From the NCBI GenBank assembly GCA_949361645.1, contig OX442415.1, forward strand, positions 28,996,562 through 29,060,561: a stretch of 64,000 nucleotides of DNA, read 5' to 3'. A program made the position numbers and the translations under genes. Below, piece after piece: positions 35,268-48,000 of the stretch (position 1 is its first letter; each line of letters starts with the position of its first letter). The notes beneath the pieces were generated by a model that saw only the letters and a program-made list of their open reading frames with translations, ran no database searches and was not told the DNA's origin. Source of the DNA: Spongilla lacustris (taxonomy: Eukaryota > Porifera > Demospongiae > Spongillida > Spongillidae).

Positions 35268-36345
35268 CAGCCACTTGAAGATGCGATCAGGCTCCATTTC
35301 ATTCCCTCCATCACAGGATGTGACAGCATGAGAGATGCTGAAAGCGACCTTTTCGCTCTTCCAGCACACCTTGGTGGTCTTGCCCTACCTAACCCACTGC
35401 ATCAGCTTCTTAGAGTCATTTGTAAAACATCACAACCCCTCTCGTCTCCTGTATAGTGTCACAGTGCATGGACCTTCCTCACTCAACCCTTGTTGATCAA
35501 AAACAGGCCAAGGCAACAATTCATTCACTGAGACAACAATTACACTCTGTGCGACTCAAAGCTATCCTGCCTCCTACCCATGTGCGATGTATGGATCTCA
35601 ATAGTGAATAAGGTGCCTCATCTTGGCTTTCAGTCCTGCCAATCAGTGATCATGGTTTTGCACTCCACAAGGGTGCTTTCCATGATGCCATGTGTCTTCG
35701 CTACAATTGGCAGCCACCAAACCAACCAAGCCACTATGTCTGCGGCAGTTCTTTCACAACAGATCATGCACTCACCTGCCCGACAGGAGGATTTGCATGT
35801 GAGTGCAGCAACGATTTGAGGGATTTTACAGCTAACCTGTTGACCGAGGTATGTCCCAATCTATGTACTGAACAACCACTGCAAGCTTTAACTGGAGGAT
35901 TGCTGTTGTATGAAACTTCAAATTCAGAAGATGGTGCTCATTTTGACGTGAGCGCACAAGGTTTTTGGGGTGATCTTCACCAACGGCCATTTATTGATGT
36001 ATATGTTTTCCACACAAATGCTCCCTCTTATCGAAAAAAGGCCGTTACCATCAGCATGCCGCCTTATAATTCCAAAAGCAGAGGTCTTATGACCAGCGTG
36101 TATGGGAGGTAGAACATGGCTTCTTCACTCCACTAGTATTTACCACATCAGGAGGAATGGGGAAATGTGCTTTGGTAACGTACAGACTTGGCTCTCTTCC
36201 ATCAACCAAGAAAGAGCTAAACTATGGTGCAACTATTGCTTGGGTAAGATGCTGCCTTGGTGCTCGATCACCATAGGGGCAAGCATTCAGATCCAGCATG
36301 ATCGATCTGGCTGTGGCAGAAGCCAAGGCGGTTTCCTTGATGTTT

Positions 36346-36760
36346 AACTTATTAACTGCATCCTTTGTGTGCATATCTATATATACCTTACTTTGTGCCA
36401 TTTCTCATTCACATTAATTGGTGTGCCGGTATCTATAAAATTATTTTGGCATCAAGTGCCATGTGTAGGTAGCTCAAAATTTAGTCGTTATCAACCTGGG
36501 ATCATGGAACACAACCCAGGGTACATGTACATGCGAACCCAGGCAAGAATCCAAAAAATATTTTCAAGGATTATCTCCTATATATACATGCACTGACCAC
36601 AGTCCCTCGCGGTACAAATCATAAGGCTGAGCAATGAGTGCAAATATTAATTCAGCACATGACTTATGCATCTATCTCTATATACGTACTATGCTGCTAG
36701 CATGACGGTTTTCGCAAATCTACATCTACATTTTGTATACTACATGTACGGAGTGGCTTT
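36346..36760. other. No feature recognised
   Basis: AT-rich sequence between the retroelement remnant and the inverted TIL fragment. I see short ATATATA and ACATGTACATG motifs only. Confidence 0.4.
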
Positions 36761-36776
36761 CTAAATCAGTCAAACT

Positions 36777-36969
36777 TCATGGTCGTGGCGGACATTGCCT
36801 CAAAAACACGCATCTGTTATTTTCTTCATCGATTACTTGTCCAATAGGGCACAAGCATCCAGGTGCAATCATTGGATGGCAGGCGGGAAAAGGGATCTTA
36901 CACGTCGCTGGACATGGCCAGGGCAGTTGAAACCTTGCGGCTTGAACACTTGGCCCGGGATTGGACAGG
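36777..36969 (-). pseudogene. Broken inverted copy of a TIL-domain exon
   Basis: On the minus strand, after an ATGCAG acceptor, the sequence matches the last exon of the TIL gene at 38,567: CPIPGQVFK, then a region where the frame slips by one base (GGCCATGTCCAGC versus GGCAATCCAGC), then PATCKIPFPACHPMIAPGCL and GQVIDEENNRCVFLRQCPPR. Similarity continues beyond the stop into the 3' flank. The frameshift removes the middle cysteines, so it is either a pseudogene or only its 3' half could be used. Confidence 0.7.
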
Positions 36970-37261
36970 CTGCATGGGTTAATACTATCAAACATGCATA
37001 CATGTTGCATTCATTGCTTCAAAAATACACATGTATTGAGCAAGTGCAATACCCCAAAATATACTTTACCGTAGAGAAATGGTGTGGTATGACGTGTTTA
37101 AATAGGAAGTCGATAGCCTTAACCGTTCGGAATTTATTACGATTCAAATGCAAAGCAATCTTGTAAGATTTTATAATTCTAAACGAAGAGCCATTTTCTC
37201 GGAAACTGTCCCATTTATCGTTGTACTATCGGCCTTTGTTAAAGTTCTTGTTTTTTTTTTT

Positions 37262-37580
37262 TTTTGTTTTTTAAAATTGTGTTACAAATTGTAACGGCAG
37301 ACGGACGTTAACTTACCACTGAGAAAGTAATAAAAAAAAGTGTGTATCGTATCAAAACCGGCCGTGCCAGTAAATCAACTGGATAAACGCATCAGGAAAC
37401 TCGGTTCCCCCCCCCCCCCCCTGTCCGCCCCCTACCCGAACCAGGATGCCTGGATGTACAAATATATACCCGGACCCTATTGCCTAGGCATTTGGGGCCG
37501 GGGGGGGACTCAGTTGCCTAGGCCCCCGGACTCAAAATGGGGGGGGGGGGGGGGGGGGGGGGGACCACATGCCTGTGACA
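37262..37580 (+). mobile_element. Truncated right end of a second Ginger1 copy
   Basis: The block from GTTACAAATTGTAACGGCAG through CATCAGGAAACTCGGT, TGCCTGGATGTACAAATA, TTGCCTAGGCA, a 25-base G run (37539-37563) and ATGCCTGTGACA matches the last 340 bases of the element at 12,486 (17,915-18,236). It is followed by CCGG (37581-37584). No left TIR or integrase is found upstream, so the copy is 5' truncated. Confidence 0.8.
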
Positions 37581-37620
37581 CCGGTACATGTACATGTTCC
37601 GCACGGATACCTTTTTCGTA

Positions 37621-38265
37621 TAAGGCCACTACAATAAGATTCCTTGTTTCCTATTTCCCGCCCGCTCCATTATTTGGTACCGCATGTTTTCATTCATTAT
37701 TAGATCACGTGTTCATTATATTAATCATAGACATCAAAAGTGGCTTTCTTGAACGTATCTGTTTCGTGTTTGTCTAGAAAAACTACTTTACTTCCTTGGC
37801 ATATTGAAGCAGAGCACTCCTTTCACGAGTTTTTCGAAGATTCTATTCGACCATGTCTTCCAAGCACATCTATCGAGTCCTGGATAGATTTAGTTAAAGC
37901 GGATCGAGGTGGGAACCAGTATAGATAATAGAATAAAGGGATTGGAAGAAACGGTATGTTACTATGTACATTTACGTGCGTGACGTCACGTTCCGTTACA
38001 TGACCGTGCTTCGCATTGAGTGGGCGTGTGAGCTGTTGAGCATCCTTCCGGTCCGTAAAGAGCTTCTTTAGTTTCGTTTAACTTTTTACTGTGTGAGGGC
38101 AACCTTTTTCTAAATATAAAAGACGTTGCATAACGTGTAGGTTGTGGTTTGTGTTTGATACATGTATCAATTTATAATAATGAATAATGAATAATGAACC
38201 GCCCGCCCGCATGCCTTTTATGTCCTATTGAAATGGGAAACAAGGAATCTTATTGGAGTGGCCTA
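37621..38265. mobile_element. Short TIR element (AGGCCACTMCAATAAGATTCC)
   Basis: TAAGGCCACTACAATAAGAT followed by TCCTTGTTTCC is mirrored at 38,236-38,265 (GGAAACAAGGAATCTTATTG, GAGTGGCCTAA). CCCGCCCGC blocks also pair just inside (37,660 and 38,203). About 645 bp; no transposase. It sits 40 bp after the truncated Ginger end. Confidence 0.6.
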
Positions 38266-38487
38266 AGTGCACCATATTATTTCCTGAAATATTTTTAAAC
38301 ACGTATGGACCTATAGATAGAAGGAATCGAAAATAAATAGTGTAAGTACATGGCTGCTGGCAAATAATTAATGCCTTAATAATAGCAAAGCAATCGTGCT
38401 TACATGCAGGTGTGATGGAATGGTACTATGCCATTGTAAGCATGCGTGCACGTGAGTATACCATGTCTTGTACATGCATCAGCCATG

Positions 38488-38497
38488 TATATATAAG
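38488..38497 (+). promoter_or_regulatory. TATA box of the TIL gene
   Basis: TATATATAAG lies about 80 bases upstream of the start codon at 38567, which would place transcription start near 38,518 and leave a leader of about 50 bases. Confidence 0.55.
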
Positions 38498-38566
38498 AAC
38501 ACGCTTCTCCATTTAGATCACTCTGCTGAAGCGGTGCATGGTATAGCTGCAAGCCAATCACTGAAA

Positions 38567-39174
38567 ATGTCTGTGATCAAGTTAGTCACCACATGCATGT
38601 TCGGAATCGTCAACGTCATTTTCTTGCCGGCAAGCTCAGGGAGCAAGTAAAATTTATTATGTACACTTATAAACACAACATGTATAATTATGCATGTAAC
38701 ACAGCTCAGCATCGCTGTCTAATCCCGGGCCAAGTGTTCAAGAATTGCGTCGATTGCCCTCGCAACCCAGCTACCTGCAAGGGCCGCGTCTCCGAATGCA
38801 CTATGGATTGTCTACCTGGATGCGAGTGCCCTTCCGAACAAGTACTAGATGTACAGAATAGAAGATGCGTATTTGTGGAGCAATGTCCACTTCTATGTCA
38901 GTTGATTAATTCTTATTTATGTACTTTTTTTTTTTTAATGCAACATGCATCTTTGATCTTAACACATGCAGCCTGTCCAATCCCGGGCCAAGTGTTCAAG
39001 CAGCAAGGTGTCAACTGCCCTGGCAATCCAGCGACATGTGAGAACCCTTTTCCCGCCTGCCCTTTTACGATCGAACCTGGATGCGAGTGCCGTACTGGAC
39101 AAGTAATCGATGAAGAAAATAACAGATGCGTGGTTTTGAGGCAATGTCCACCACGACCAAGAAGTTTGATTTAG
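38567..39174 (+). CDS. Secreted protease inhibitor with two TIL domains
   Basis: Exon 1 (from 38567) codes for a signal peptide (MSVIKLVTTCMFGIVNVIFL, then PASSG). Exon 2 (about 38,702-38,896) holds a TIL domain: CLIPGQVFKN..CPRNPATCKGR..CTMDCLPGCECP..RRCVFVEQCP. Exon 3 (38972-39174) holds a second one ending GCECRTGQVIDEENNRCVVL, RQCPPRPRSLI. Each domain has the cysteine spacing and GC.C core of trypsin-inhibitor-like cysteine-rich domains, which usually block serine proteases outside the cell. The intron between domains is phase 1. The first intron fits phase 1 only with a GC donor (GA|GCAAGT), so that junction is uncertain. An inverted broken copy of exon 3 lies at 36,777. Confidence 0.75.
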
Positions 39175-40180
39175 AAAGCCGCCGGGTACATGTTAACGCA
39201 CAATGTTGATAAGCGCAAACCGTCATGTTAGTGCATAAATCATACACGCGTGGAATTAAATTTGCACTCATTTGCACTCATTCTAATTTAATTGCTCGGC
39301 CTGGTGTCATCCAACCTTTTAATTCAAGATCCTGGACGCAATTCGCAGCCTCTGCAGCCATACAATCACAATCAACATGCAGTACAGATCTCCACAGGGC
39401 CATAGTCATTTGTGTCATTGCCATGAATCATCACTTTAGTTACGGTGACAGTATAGATTAGCTGGGATAGCTCTCATGCATGGTCTTAGATGTTTCAAGG
39501 GTAAAGACTGTTTCCCTTACACTTATAATAATACTCATAATACACTTGTACTCTCACTTGGTACAGCCAACTACTAATGTTGTAGTTCTTGGCACAGCCA
39601 GCGAATGTCGGTATACATTTGTGAACAGACGCCCCGGGCCCCTAGTCTGGGGACCAGACCACCGGGCCCCATGACTGCTGCACTAGACAAGTAACCCATT
39701 TAACAAGCCAACATCCCGGTTAATTACTGAATTGATTTGCATTTAGCCATAAATCGATCCGTATCCATGGAAGTTACATTAAAAACACTCAACAAGATGG
39801 CGCTGATTGGAAATTAGTCCTTGTGACCCAAAACGATTTAAAATTCAATTTTTTTTTTTAAATATCTCTAAAAATAATAGAACTTCATGAGCTCTTATTC
39901 TGGGGGCCCAAAAAATCTGAATCTAAACTGGTGTAAGAATCATGAGCTGCAGAATACATTAATTAGGTGTGAAAAAGTTGATTTTCCATACATCTCTATG
40001 GAAAGTGCTGTTTTCACAAAAACTACACCAATTTTCGAGGGGGGGGCAAAAAATATTTCTTAAACACCCATCATCAGATTTCTTAATGAGGGTACCACCA
40101 CCCCCTACGCCCCTTTCTCACTCACGCGTAACCACAATTAGCACTGAAATAACAATGAATACATAAATTCTTATCACAAC
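39175..40180. other. No gene recognised; repeat termini
   Basis: Contains AGTCTGGGGACCAGACC at 39,641 (the dispersed CCCAGACC core) and AATTTTCGAGGGGGGGGCAA at about 40,030. A partly inverse copy of the latter lies at about 41,090-41,115, and TACCACCCCCTACGCCCC occurs at both 40,090 and 40,950. The zinc-finger frame at 40,345 lies between these repeats and may belong to a mobile element. Confidence 0.4.
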
Positions 40181-40344
40181 ATTAGCCTGCATGAACTCTG
40201 CTCCAAAAGAGAGAAGGGTTGGTCACAGATGCAGCATCATCTTTCAAGCTGGCGAGGTCTATCTTTAGCGTCTTCTCCTGCTCCATAGCTCTATACTCCT
40301 TGCCCAGTACTCCTAAATGCTCATCTTTCCGAATGGCATACTTC

Positions 40345-40713
40345 CTAACCTCCTCCATGAGCTACAAATGCCCAGTTGTGAACGAACGGTGCAGGTACAT
40401 CAGGCAAATACCCCAGACATAACGGCTTAGGCAACAACTGGTTTTGATCTGATACACTAGGGACGCACGCTATGGCAATGGATTCATGCAGTGCAACGCC
40501 AACGGGTATCCCTGTAGTCGTACTACAAGCCGCACTTGCTGCGCTCGTGCACAGGAGTCGCTGCCTTTTATCTGCAGTGGGCTCCGATTCCTGCATTTGA
40601 TGCTGGTTAACCGCTGCGATATATTTCCTTTTGCACAAATCGGATTCATAGTGCCGTTGCACGTTAACGAATTCCTTGCTTTTTAAGCGCTTGCCACACC
40701 TATCACAATCCAT
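40345..40713 (-). CDS. Small zinc-finger protein or first exon
   Basis: An open frame of 122 residues starting MDCDRCGKRLKSKEF. The N terminus has a C-x2-C...H-x5-C zinc-finger-like pattern (CDRCGKRL...VQRHYESDLC). The remainder is low in recognisable features. After PAPFVHNWAF a likely acceptor (ATTTGTAG|CTCATGG) leads into another open stretch on the same strand (MEEVRKYAIRKDEHLGVLGK, EYRAMEQEKTLKIDLASLK; about 40,195-40,360), which looks like a coiled coil and may be the next exon. Family unknown. It lies between repeat termini, so a transposon gene is possible. Confidence 0.4.
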   Translation of the reverse strand: MDCDRCGKRLKSKEFVNVQRHYESDLCKRKYIAAVNQHQMQESEPTADKRQRLLCTSAASAACSTTTGIPVGVALHESIAIACVPSVSDQNQLLPKPLCLGYLPDVPAPFVHNWAFVAHGGG

Positions 40714-41780
40714 AAAGTACGACGTTCAATCATTGGTTAATTATTAAAGCTGCCACTAGGGGGTTAAATGTTAAAATCGTTTGCTGCCGAGTTTGTGAGT
40801 GTCTAGCGATTGCGTGTGGGATATCAGTGAAATCCTTTTGCTGAGAGAAATAGATTCATGCAACTCCCGCGTGAATTCGAAGTGAAAGAAGAAAGATAAA
40901 AAAACACATGAATTCGCTTTAAATATTTTTTAATTCTATTTTAGCAGGGGGTACCACCCCCTACGCCCCCTTTTTCAATCCATCATATCTTTTTTCTTTA
41001 AAGTCCCATTTTAATTTTGAAAACAGATTCTTAATCCCCATTTAAAACTCTACAATATTGGATGATGGGGTCCATACAGATTTTCTTGCCCCCCCCCCCC
41101 CCTCGCCAATTTTCAATACAAAGCAGTTATTTTTTGTTCAGCTAAATCAAGATCTTACAGTAACAATGAAGCAATATTTATAGTTGTACCCTATTATGTT
41201 ATTAATTAACAATCAAGTTTATAAACAGCCGTTCATGTTCTATATGCATGGGAGTTATCCGGAAGTACAATGTATACGCGAATGTACAAACCACAATTAA
41301 GCTAATTACATCATTATACAATAATTCACACGATTATACATGCATTGCGCAGAAGTGAGAGTGAGGCATAACTAAATTACCCAGAGGTGTAGGAGACACA
41401 AGGGAGGTATCTGATTTTCTAGAGAGGAGCGGCCGCGCGGTTAACAAATGATCTATTAATAATTGTAGCCAATTAATGATTATGTAACTTGAAATTAATA
41501 ATTGTACGTTATCGGGTCGACCTTTCAGGCCACAGGCTGACTGAGGCCGGAGCCCTGGCCTGACCTGCCGGAGCTTTCGGCAACCCTGCGGCCCCGCCCG
41601 CCTACACTGAACATTTATAGTTGAAGGTAGCTACGTTAATATTTTTTTAATCTAATCAATAGCATCTCTGAATAACACAAGCGGCTTCGACGGAAGGCAA
41701 CATGTAGAGTCATGCGCGCATAAAGAAGAGATATATCGTTACGTCATGCGAAGCTGGGGACGAGACACACTATTACATGT

Positions 41781-44700
41781 ATGGCGTCGCCTAATGAAGA
41801 TCAAGAGGTAACGTAAACTGTTTAACCTGAATGTGATAATTTTGTAAGCGCATTTGCGGCGTTTGTATCTCACTGTATAAAGTTGGGGACATTGGTCCCA
41901 TTGACCATCGTACCGACCGTCCTAATAACTTGTACCGGATGGCATGATGCGTTTAACCACACCCTCGCCTGCAATCTCCCGGCCAGCCGCCTAGCTGGTA
42001 TTCTCTTCAAATGCCACACGAGGGCGAGAACTCGATTTGCTCAGCCGATTATGTCAACTAGGCGTATGGTTTGGTAGTCTCCTTGTATAGGGGGGAGGAG
42101 AGGGGGAGAGGAGGGAGAAAAAAAACCGCATGTACATGTATGGTAAATGACGGCAATGAATCTATTTGCCCTACCTGGGGGCGTGCAGATGAATTCGCAG
42201 CTGAGTGTGCAACGTTTATAACATAGTCTATCTATGCATTGTCCTAGAGATGAGGAATTGTACATGTATACCACATCCCAAGGCAACCATGACTATGTGC
42301 AGTCACGGATGGTTTACTTGGCTGCTTTCATTCAACCTTATAGGCAATCAATTCAATGAATCATTGGTTAATTTCAGGTATCTAGACACAGCTTAGAAAC
42401 CCCAAGCACTTGGAGTCCCCACTTTTGGCATGAGTTACAAGTCATGCAATACATGCATAAATAAAGTTTATTTTCAGTACTGTTTTTGGAGTATTACAGT
42501 ATTACAGTACATGTTGGTCCATATAAAGGTGAATTAAAGTTCTATATGCTGAGTTCTTCATCGTACCGTACATGTCACTTCACCAGCAGTGTTTGATCGA
42601 GATGCTGCAGCCCAGGGCCCATCGTGATTCTAAATCAGTATATCCCTCTGTGGATACCAGTATATGCATACATGTATAGGGGTTATTCATTGGTTGGAAC
42701 AATAGTGTTATTCACTATTTTAGTGTCGAAGATCAAAAAGAGGTCGTGTTGTCTCATTCCCAGACCTATTCATTATGCAATAGGCATTGCATCATATTGG
42801 TCTGGGAATGCGAGTAACCTTAGTAGGGAAATGATTGTTATGCGACAGTTGTTTTGTAAAGGTCCAGGCATTTGTACATTCTATTTCCTAGAGACACAGG
42901 GTGATAGCAGGTAATAATGGATATATAGAACAGTCAGATTAAAATCTAGACAACAAGAGAGCATTCATAGTAGCAGCAAGATTTTTCACCCATACATCTA
43001 AATGATATGCTTCTAAACTTTAATTTTCACCGGTGGCAATACCCCCTAACAAACACACACAACTTTTATTTGCTGACATGTGCTCTCATCTGCATGCTGT
43101 GTGGACGAAAGTTTCACTGTGCACTACCCACCCCCCTCCCCCCCCCCCCCCCCCCATGTGCACTTAATAGCACTTGTAAGAGGTTGCTGTAGTATTGTGC
43201 AATCAGGGTGCATACTCCAAAATAGAATTAGGCCTGGTTTACTGAGTAGTGATAGTGGATTTAACATTTTAAGTAAAACTGAAGTTAGAATCACTTGATT
43301 AATAGTGAAGCTTTGAGACTGAACAATGTATCTCATATCATCTCTTTACCGGTGTCCGCATAAAACAATATCGCTACATGTATGGGTCTGTAACATTTAT
43401 TATACAGGCATTCATGGCTGCACGTTGACAACATACATGTACAAATATTAATATCATCACATTTGTAATGGGAAGTCACAGCCAAGCTGGTACAGGTGAA
43501 GTAAATAGCCAAAACATTGATGGCCTAACCTACACGTATCGATTCCCTATCATCCATTGTAACCACAAATTCTATTGTGTGAAAGTGGAACCCAACCAGG
43601 AGGGCTCCTAAGCATCAAACCTTGCCACACAACTATCCAACGCATCTTATCATCAGCTCCATCACTGCATGTCCTTGGTTTTGTAACAAGCCATGCAAGA
43701 CCATAGAATTAGCCATTTATGCAACTATAAAGTCTCTTGTTGCTTATATGATTCCATTCACTCCACATATATAGATAAATGCCATGCAATGATCCAGCAT
43801 ACATTACCTTTTATTGATGTTTATCTCTTTATTTGAGCTTTAAAGAGTTCAATCACAATACTTCAGTGGGTTAATTAACTTATTGTCTGCAAGCCATATT
43901 TATAGTTGGTTCTGGACCATTAGTTTCCCTATAAGGATGGTCCCACAACTGTCTGAAAATGGTTCACTTTTAATCTCACTGCAGGCACATGATGACCAGC
44001 AACTGAAAGAAGCAATAGATGGGCTTAAAAAACTTTTTGATGGTGCTGATGATGGGGTAAGACAATTGTATCAATTGTAATGGGTTATGTTCTTATACAT
44101 TAAGTGGTAAGAACTCATTCTCTTTGTATGCAGTAGATCAGTTACATTATATCACCACTTGAGATTTCAATCCAATTGTGTGATCTCAGGCTGTGCAGCT
44201 TATTTTTCAAGTAATTTTTTCGCTACTGTATATTCACTCAAATACAAACTACGGGGGTTTGTAATAAAGACTGTGGGATTTAGCTGCAAAACATCGCATT
44301 TCACTGTAACGCTTACTCTCATGCAATTTTAAAACCTTAAAACATCTAACATACACGTACCATCTGTGGAGATACGTAGCAAATTTAGTAAAGATGTGAT
44401 CGTTTGCTCCTTAATTGTCTACGAAGCCATTTATAACGTCGGGTAATTCACGCCAGCCTACTTTTCCAATTCAATAAGTGATTAATAAATGAAATGATGC
44501 AGCTGTCAAGGTTTGGATATACATATAGGATACCCCCAACAAAGTGCAAAATTTGTGGATTGTTTTATACAAAGCTATGATTTTTACACAAAACACACCG
44601 TATTTCGAGCACTTGGGCACGAAAATGTCAATGTATTACTAACATGAGAGCATCAGCTAAACCTTTGTACAGATCCATGCATTCTCAAGAGTCAAGGCTA

Positions 44701-44957
44701 GTTAGGGCCCCAGCCTGGAACAATTGGCAGCAGCGGATTGGATTACATCTTTGCTACGCCTTCTTTAGCATTATATATAGTGAGAGGTAATCCATCCGCT
44801 ATTGCTAACTTGACCATGACGTCTTCAGTGTTGCCCCTTGAGCCTCCTGCAGGAGCTACCAGTCTTCCCAGTGGGGCTGCTCCTTATGACTGCAAACAAA
44901 CTCACATGCACGCAATTATATATGTGTAAGTGTACGTATTGCCACAAACACACACAT

Positions 44958-45021
<64 letters not shown>

Positions 45022-48000
45022 CTGACTGGCTGATTAAATGCTTGCCCCTCCATGTAGCAGGGAAATAATTCAAGTTCCTTTTTTGAAACATAAAATATGC
45101 AGAAATGCTACTGATAAATGACACAGCTGGATGGAAGAGGGCAATACCGTCCTGACCTCCTAAGCATCATCCCAGTTTTCAAACTTCCAGCAATGTGTGT
45201 GAACAAATTCCATTTGTATGTATAAGTTCTGCACAGTCAGTTTTGCATGTATGGAATTTCACACACTTCCCATCAATATTGCTACATGTAGATGTATTAA
45301 TATAATTAATGTTGTTTCTGTACATGTACATGTAGGTACATGATAACCAGCAACTGAAAGCTGTATTAGCTAGTCTAAAAGATGCTTTGTCTCAACTGAC
45401 TGCAAATGCTAGTGGGGTAAGCTGTGTCTGACCTTATACTTTTCCCATCATTCTTCCTCTTTGTACATATACATGTATAATAATATTTGATTCCTCATAC
45501 AATAACACCATCATTACACCACTTTTCACATGTACATGTACATGATGTACCAATAATTTACTGCAGTGATCTTTAATACAAAAAATTGTTTCTTTTGCCG
45601 GTCTCAATTTGGGGTTTTTTTTCTTCTCCATTTGTACTTAAAGTGTCAAGTGATTCACAATAATTATTTTTCCTGGCATAATTCATTTCATCTGAATGAA
45701 TGGGCAAGTGAAGTTGGTTGAGATGACGAATCTTTATTTTAGTGGCCTGCTAAGTGCCAGCTTATTTGCAATATTCAGTCACTGGTACATTACAAATTTG
45801 ATTGCGCGGCTACATGTACATGTGTATAATGTATTCCACTCACTCTATATCTCTGGATAAATGCCTGCCTGTACTTATTATACATACATAATATATACAT
45901 GTACGAATAGATTTTTTTAAATGTGTATAATGTATTCCACTCACTCTATATCTCTGGATAAATGCCTGCCTGTACTTATTATACATACATAATATATACA
46001 TGTACGAATAGATTTTTTTAAATCAGGCCAGTATTCATGTTATGCTTCTGCGGCATTTCCGGGGGGGGGGGGGGGGGAAACGACATGATCGTGCACTAAA
46101 AACGGCCATAAACTTGTCAAATTGTGCGGTCTTCTAAACACTGTACATGTATCTCCTTGATTGTGCAATATAGTGGAGTCGCATTTTTGCGTATTTACAA
46201 AGCGGTCCTGTGTCTATAGAAGTCCAAAGATGGTTTAATTTACAATGCATCGTTCCGAAGATATTCACATTCAAGTGAGAGGCAATATTTCGTGGGGTTT
46301 TGTAAGAAGCTCACGAAATCTTGCCTTTTACTTGAATGTGAATATCTTTGGAAAGATGCATCGCAAATTAAACCATCTTTGGACTTCTATAGACACAGGA
46401 CTGCTTTGTAAATCCGCAAAATGCGACTCCACTATATTGCACAATCAAGGAAATACATTTACAGCGTTTAGAAGACTGCACAATTTGATGAGTTTATAGC
46501 TGCGCGATTGCGTCGGTTTTTTTTTCCCGGGAAATTTGTATTCAGATTTTGGGGGGGTGGGGAGACTTTCAGGATCATACAAAGTATTACTGCAGCCATG
46601 CTAGTTTAAACTCTTATATTGCAATGGTTAATAACCTAAGAAATGTCATTTTCTAATATAAAAGAATTGTCCTGCTGACCTATTGTCATCATGTGTGACC
46701 TGTTTTGCCACTGTAGGGATGTAATATGCAGCTAATCGAAGCAGCAGCTGTTGGTTGGATGGATGAGATTGTTAAGCTTCTCGACCAGGGTGCAGATGTT
46801 AATGCCACTGAAGGGGTAAGACTTGTCAGAGTGTTCATTTTAATCACATGATACAATGTTTGGGTAATTATGCAACTGGATTTCTTCAATTTGCTTTTAA
46901 TCACAACAGTCTTGCCTACAATGTATGTTAGACAATATTACTAATGGCACTAAGTGTATATTATGAAGTCATTAAAACAAACATGACCCATGTTTAACTG
47001 GAATGCTGAGGATCAGACAGTTTAGCTCTTTTTGCTGTCAAACTAGATAACAGGATGGTCATTTTTGTGTGTACATAGTCACCAGGTACACATACATACA
47101 TGTTCATCAGGGCCAATTATGCCTTATGGTATGTTAGATGTACAGTCCTTCCGAATGGCCTTATATGCTTAAATGGTGCTAGTTTGTTGTATTTGATTAT
47201 TAGTATTACGCATTTATGTATTTGTCTTTCTATTAATAGACTGGAAAGACCCCATTGATGGTGGCATCATTAGAGGGGCATGAGGAATGTGTGCGGCTGA
47301 TGTTGGATAGGGGTGCCCAGCCCGACCATCAAGATAAGGTGAGTGTAGTTAATTAATGCTATATATTCAGGGGCGGATTTGGGGGGGGGGGGGGGTCCAG
47401 GGCCCCCCCCCCCCCCTTTCCTATCTGAAGAATGACATAATGCATAAGAATGATGTAATGCATACTGTAATCTATGCAGCGTTCTGCATGTTACCATCCT
47501 TGGATTTGCAGGCTTGCACATTGTTCTAGCCAAGCGGGATCTAGATCGATCTAGCTAAATCCTCCCAATTAACGAAATTTAATTTTGCATGTGTGGTTAA
47601 TTAGTATTTAATCGCGCGAGCAGGAATTGAGGTAAGCGATCAAAAGATGTGAATGCGATGGATCTCCGATTCTTTTCGTCAGAAAACCGGTTATTACCGT
47701 AGCTATAGAGCTAAACAAACTAAAAGTACTAATACTATAGTGAGTCGTTTATAGACCGACATGTAGCTGGTGCATGGCCACGTGCACGCTTCGGTCACAA
47801 ATTTGCATCACGAAGTAGCAGTAGGAACCATAGCATTGTGAAAAATGAAGAGTTTTCTCGTCGCTATCCATGCAAGCGCAGGCTCTAGTAATCCGGATAT
47901 CGCATGATGTTTTGTATTGGATATCACTGTGAATTTCATGCTAAATAAACGCAAATTCAAAAAGTGGCTGGGGCTTCGTTGGACCCCACCCCCCCTTTCC

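Larger units (their letters stand above)
33886..36345 (+). pseudogene. Decayed reverse-transcriptase element
   Basis: Fragments in changing frames follow one order: AGCEAVIHF..EAVLLV..NAFNSLNRKVAL (about 33,900), FIDA..LFSLRKGDPLATVPF, then QVWYADNATADGTLLNLKAWW with YADN in place of the YADD catalytic box, GHFVNPGKTWLIV, KVKVWTSTILNLSLIAKTQ (34,820), PLEDAIRLHFIPSI..ALPAHLGGLALPNP (35,270), TTDHALTCPTGGFACECSND (35,760), DGAHFDVSAQGFWGDLHQRP, then FIDVYVF, and EVEHGFFTPLVF..TSGGMGKCALVTY to about 36,345. I know similar proteins from cnidarian and sponge genomes as unclassified retroelements; the late Asp-rich part could be a restriction-type endonuclease. Multiple frameshifts, stops and two insertions make it non-functional. 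Confidence 0.7.
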
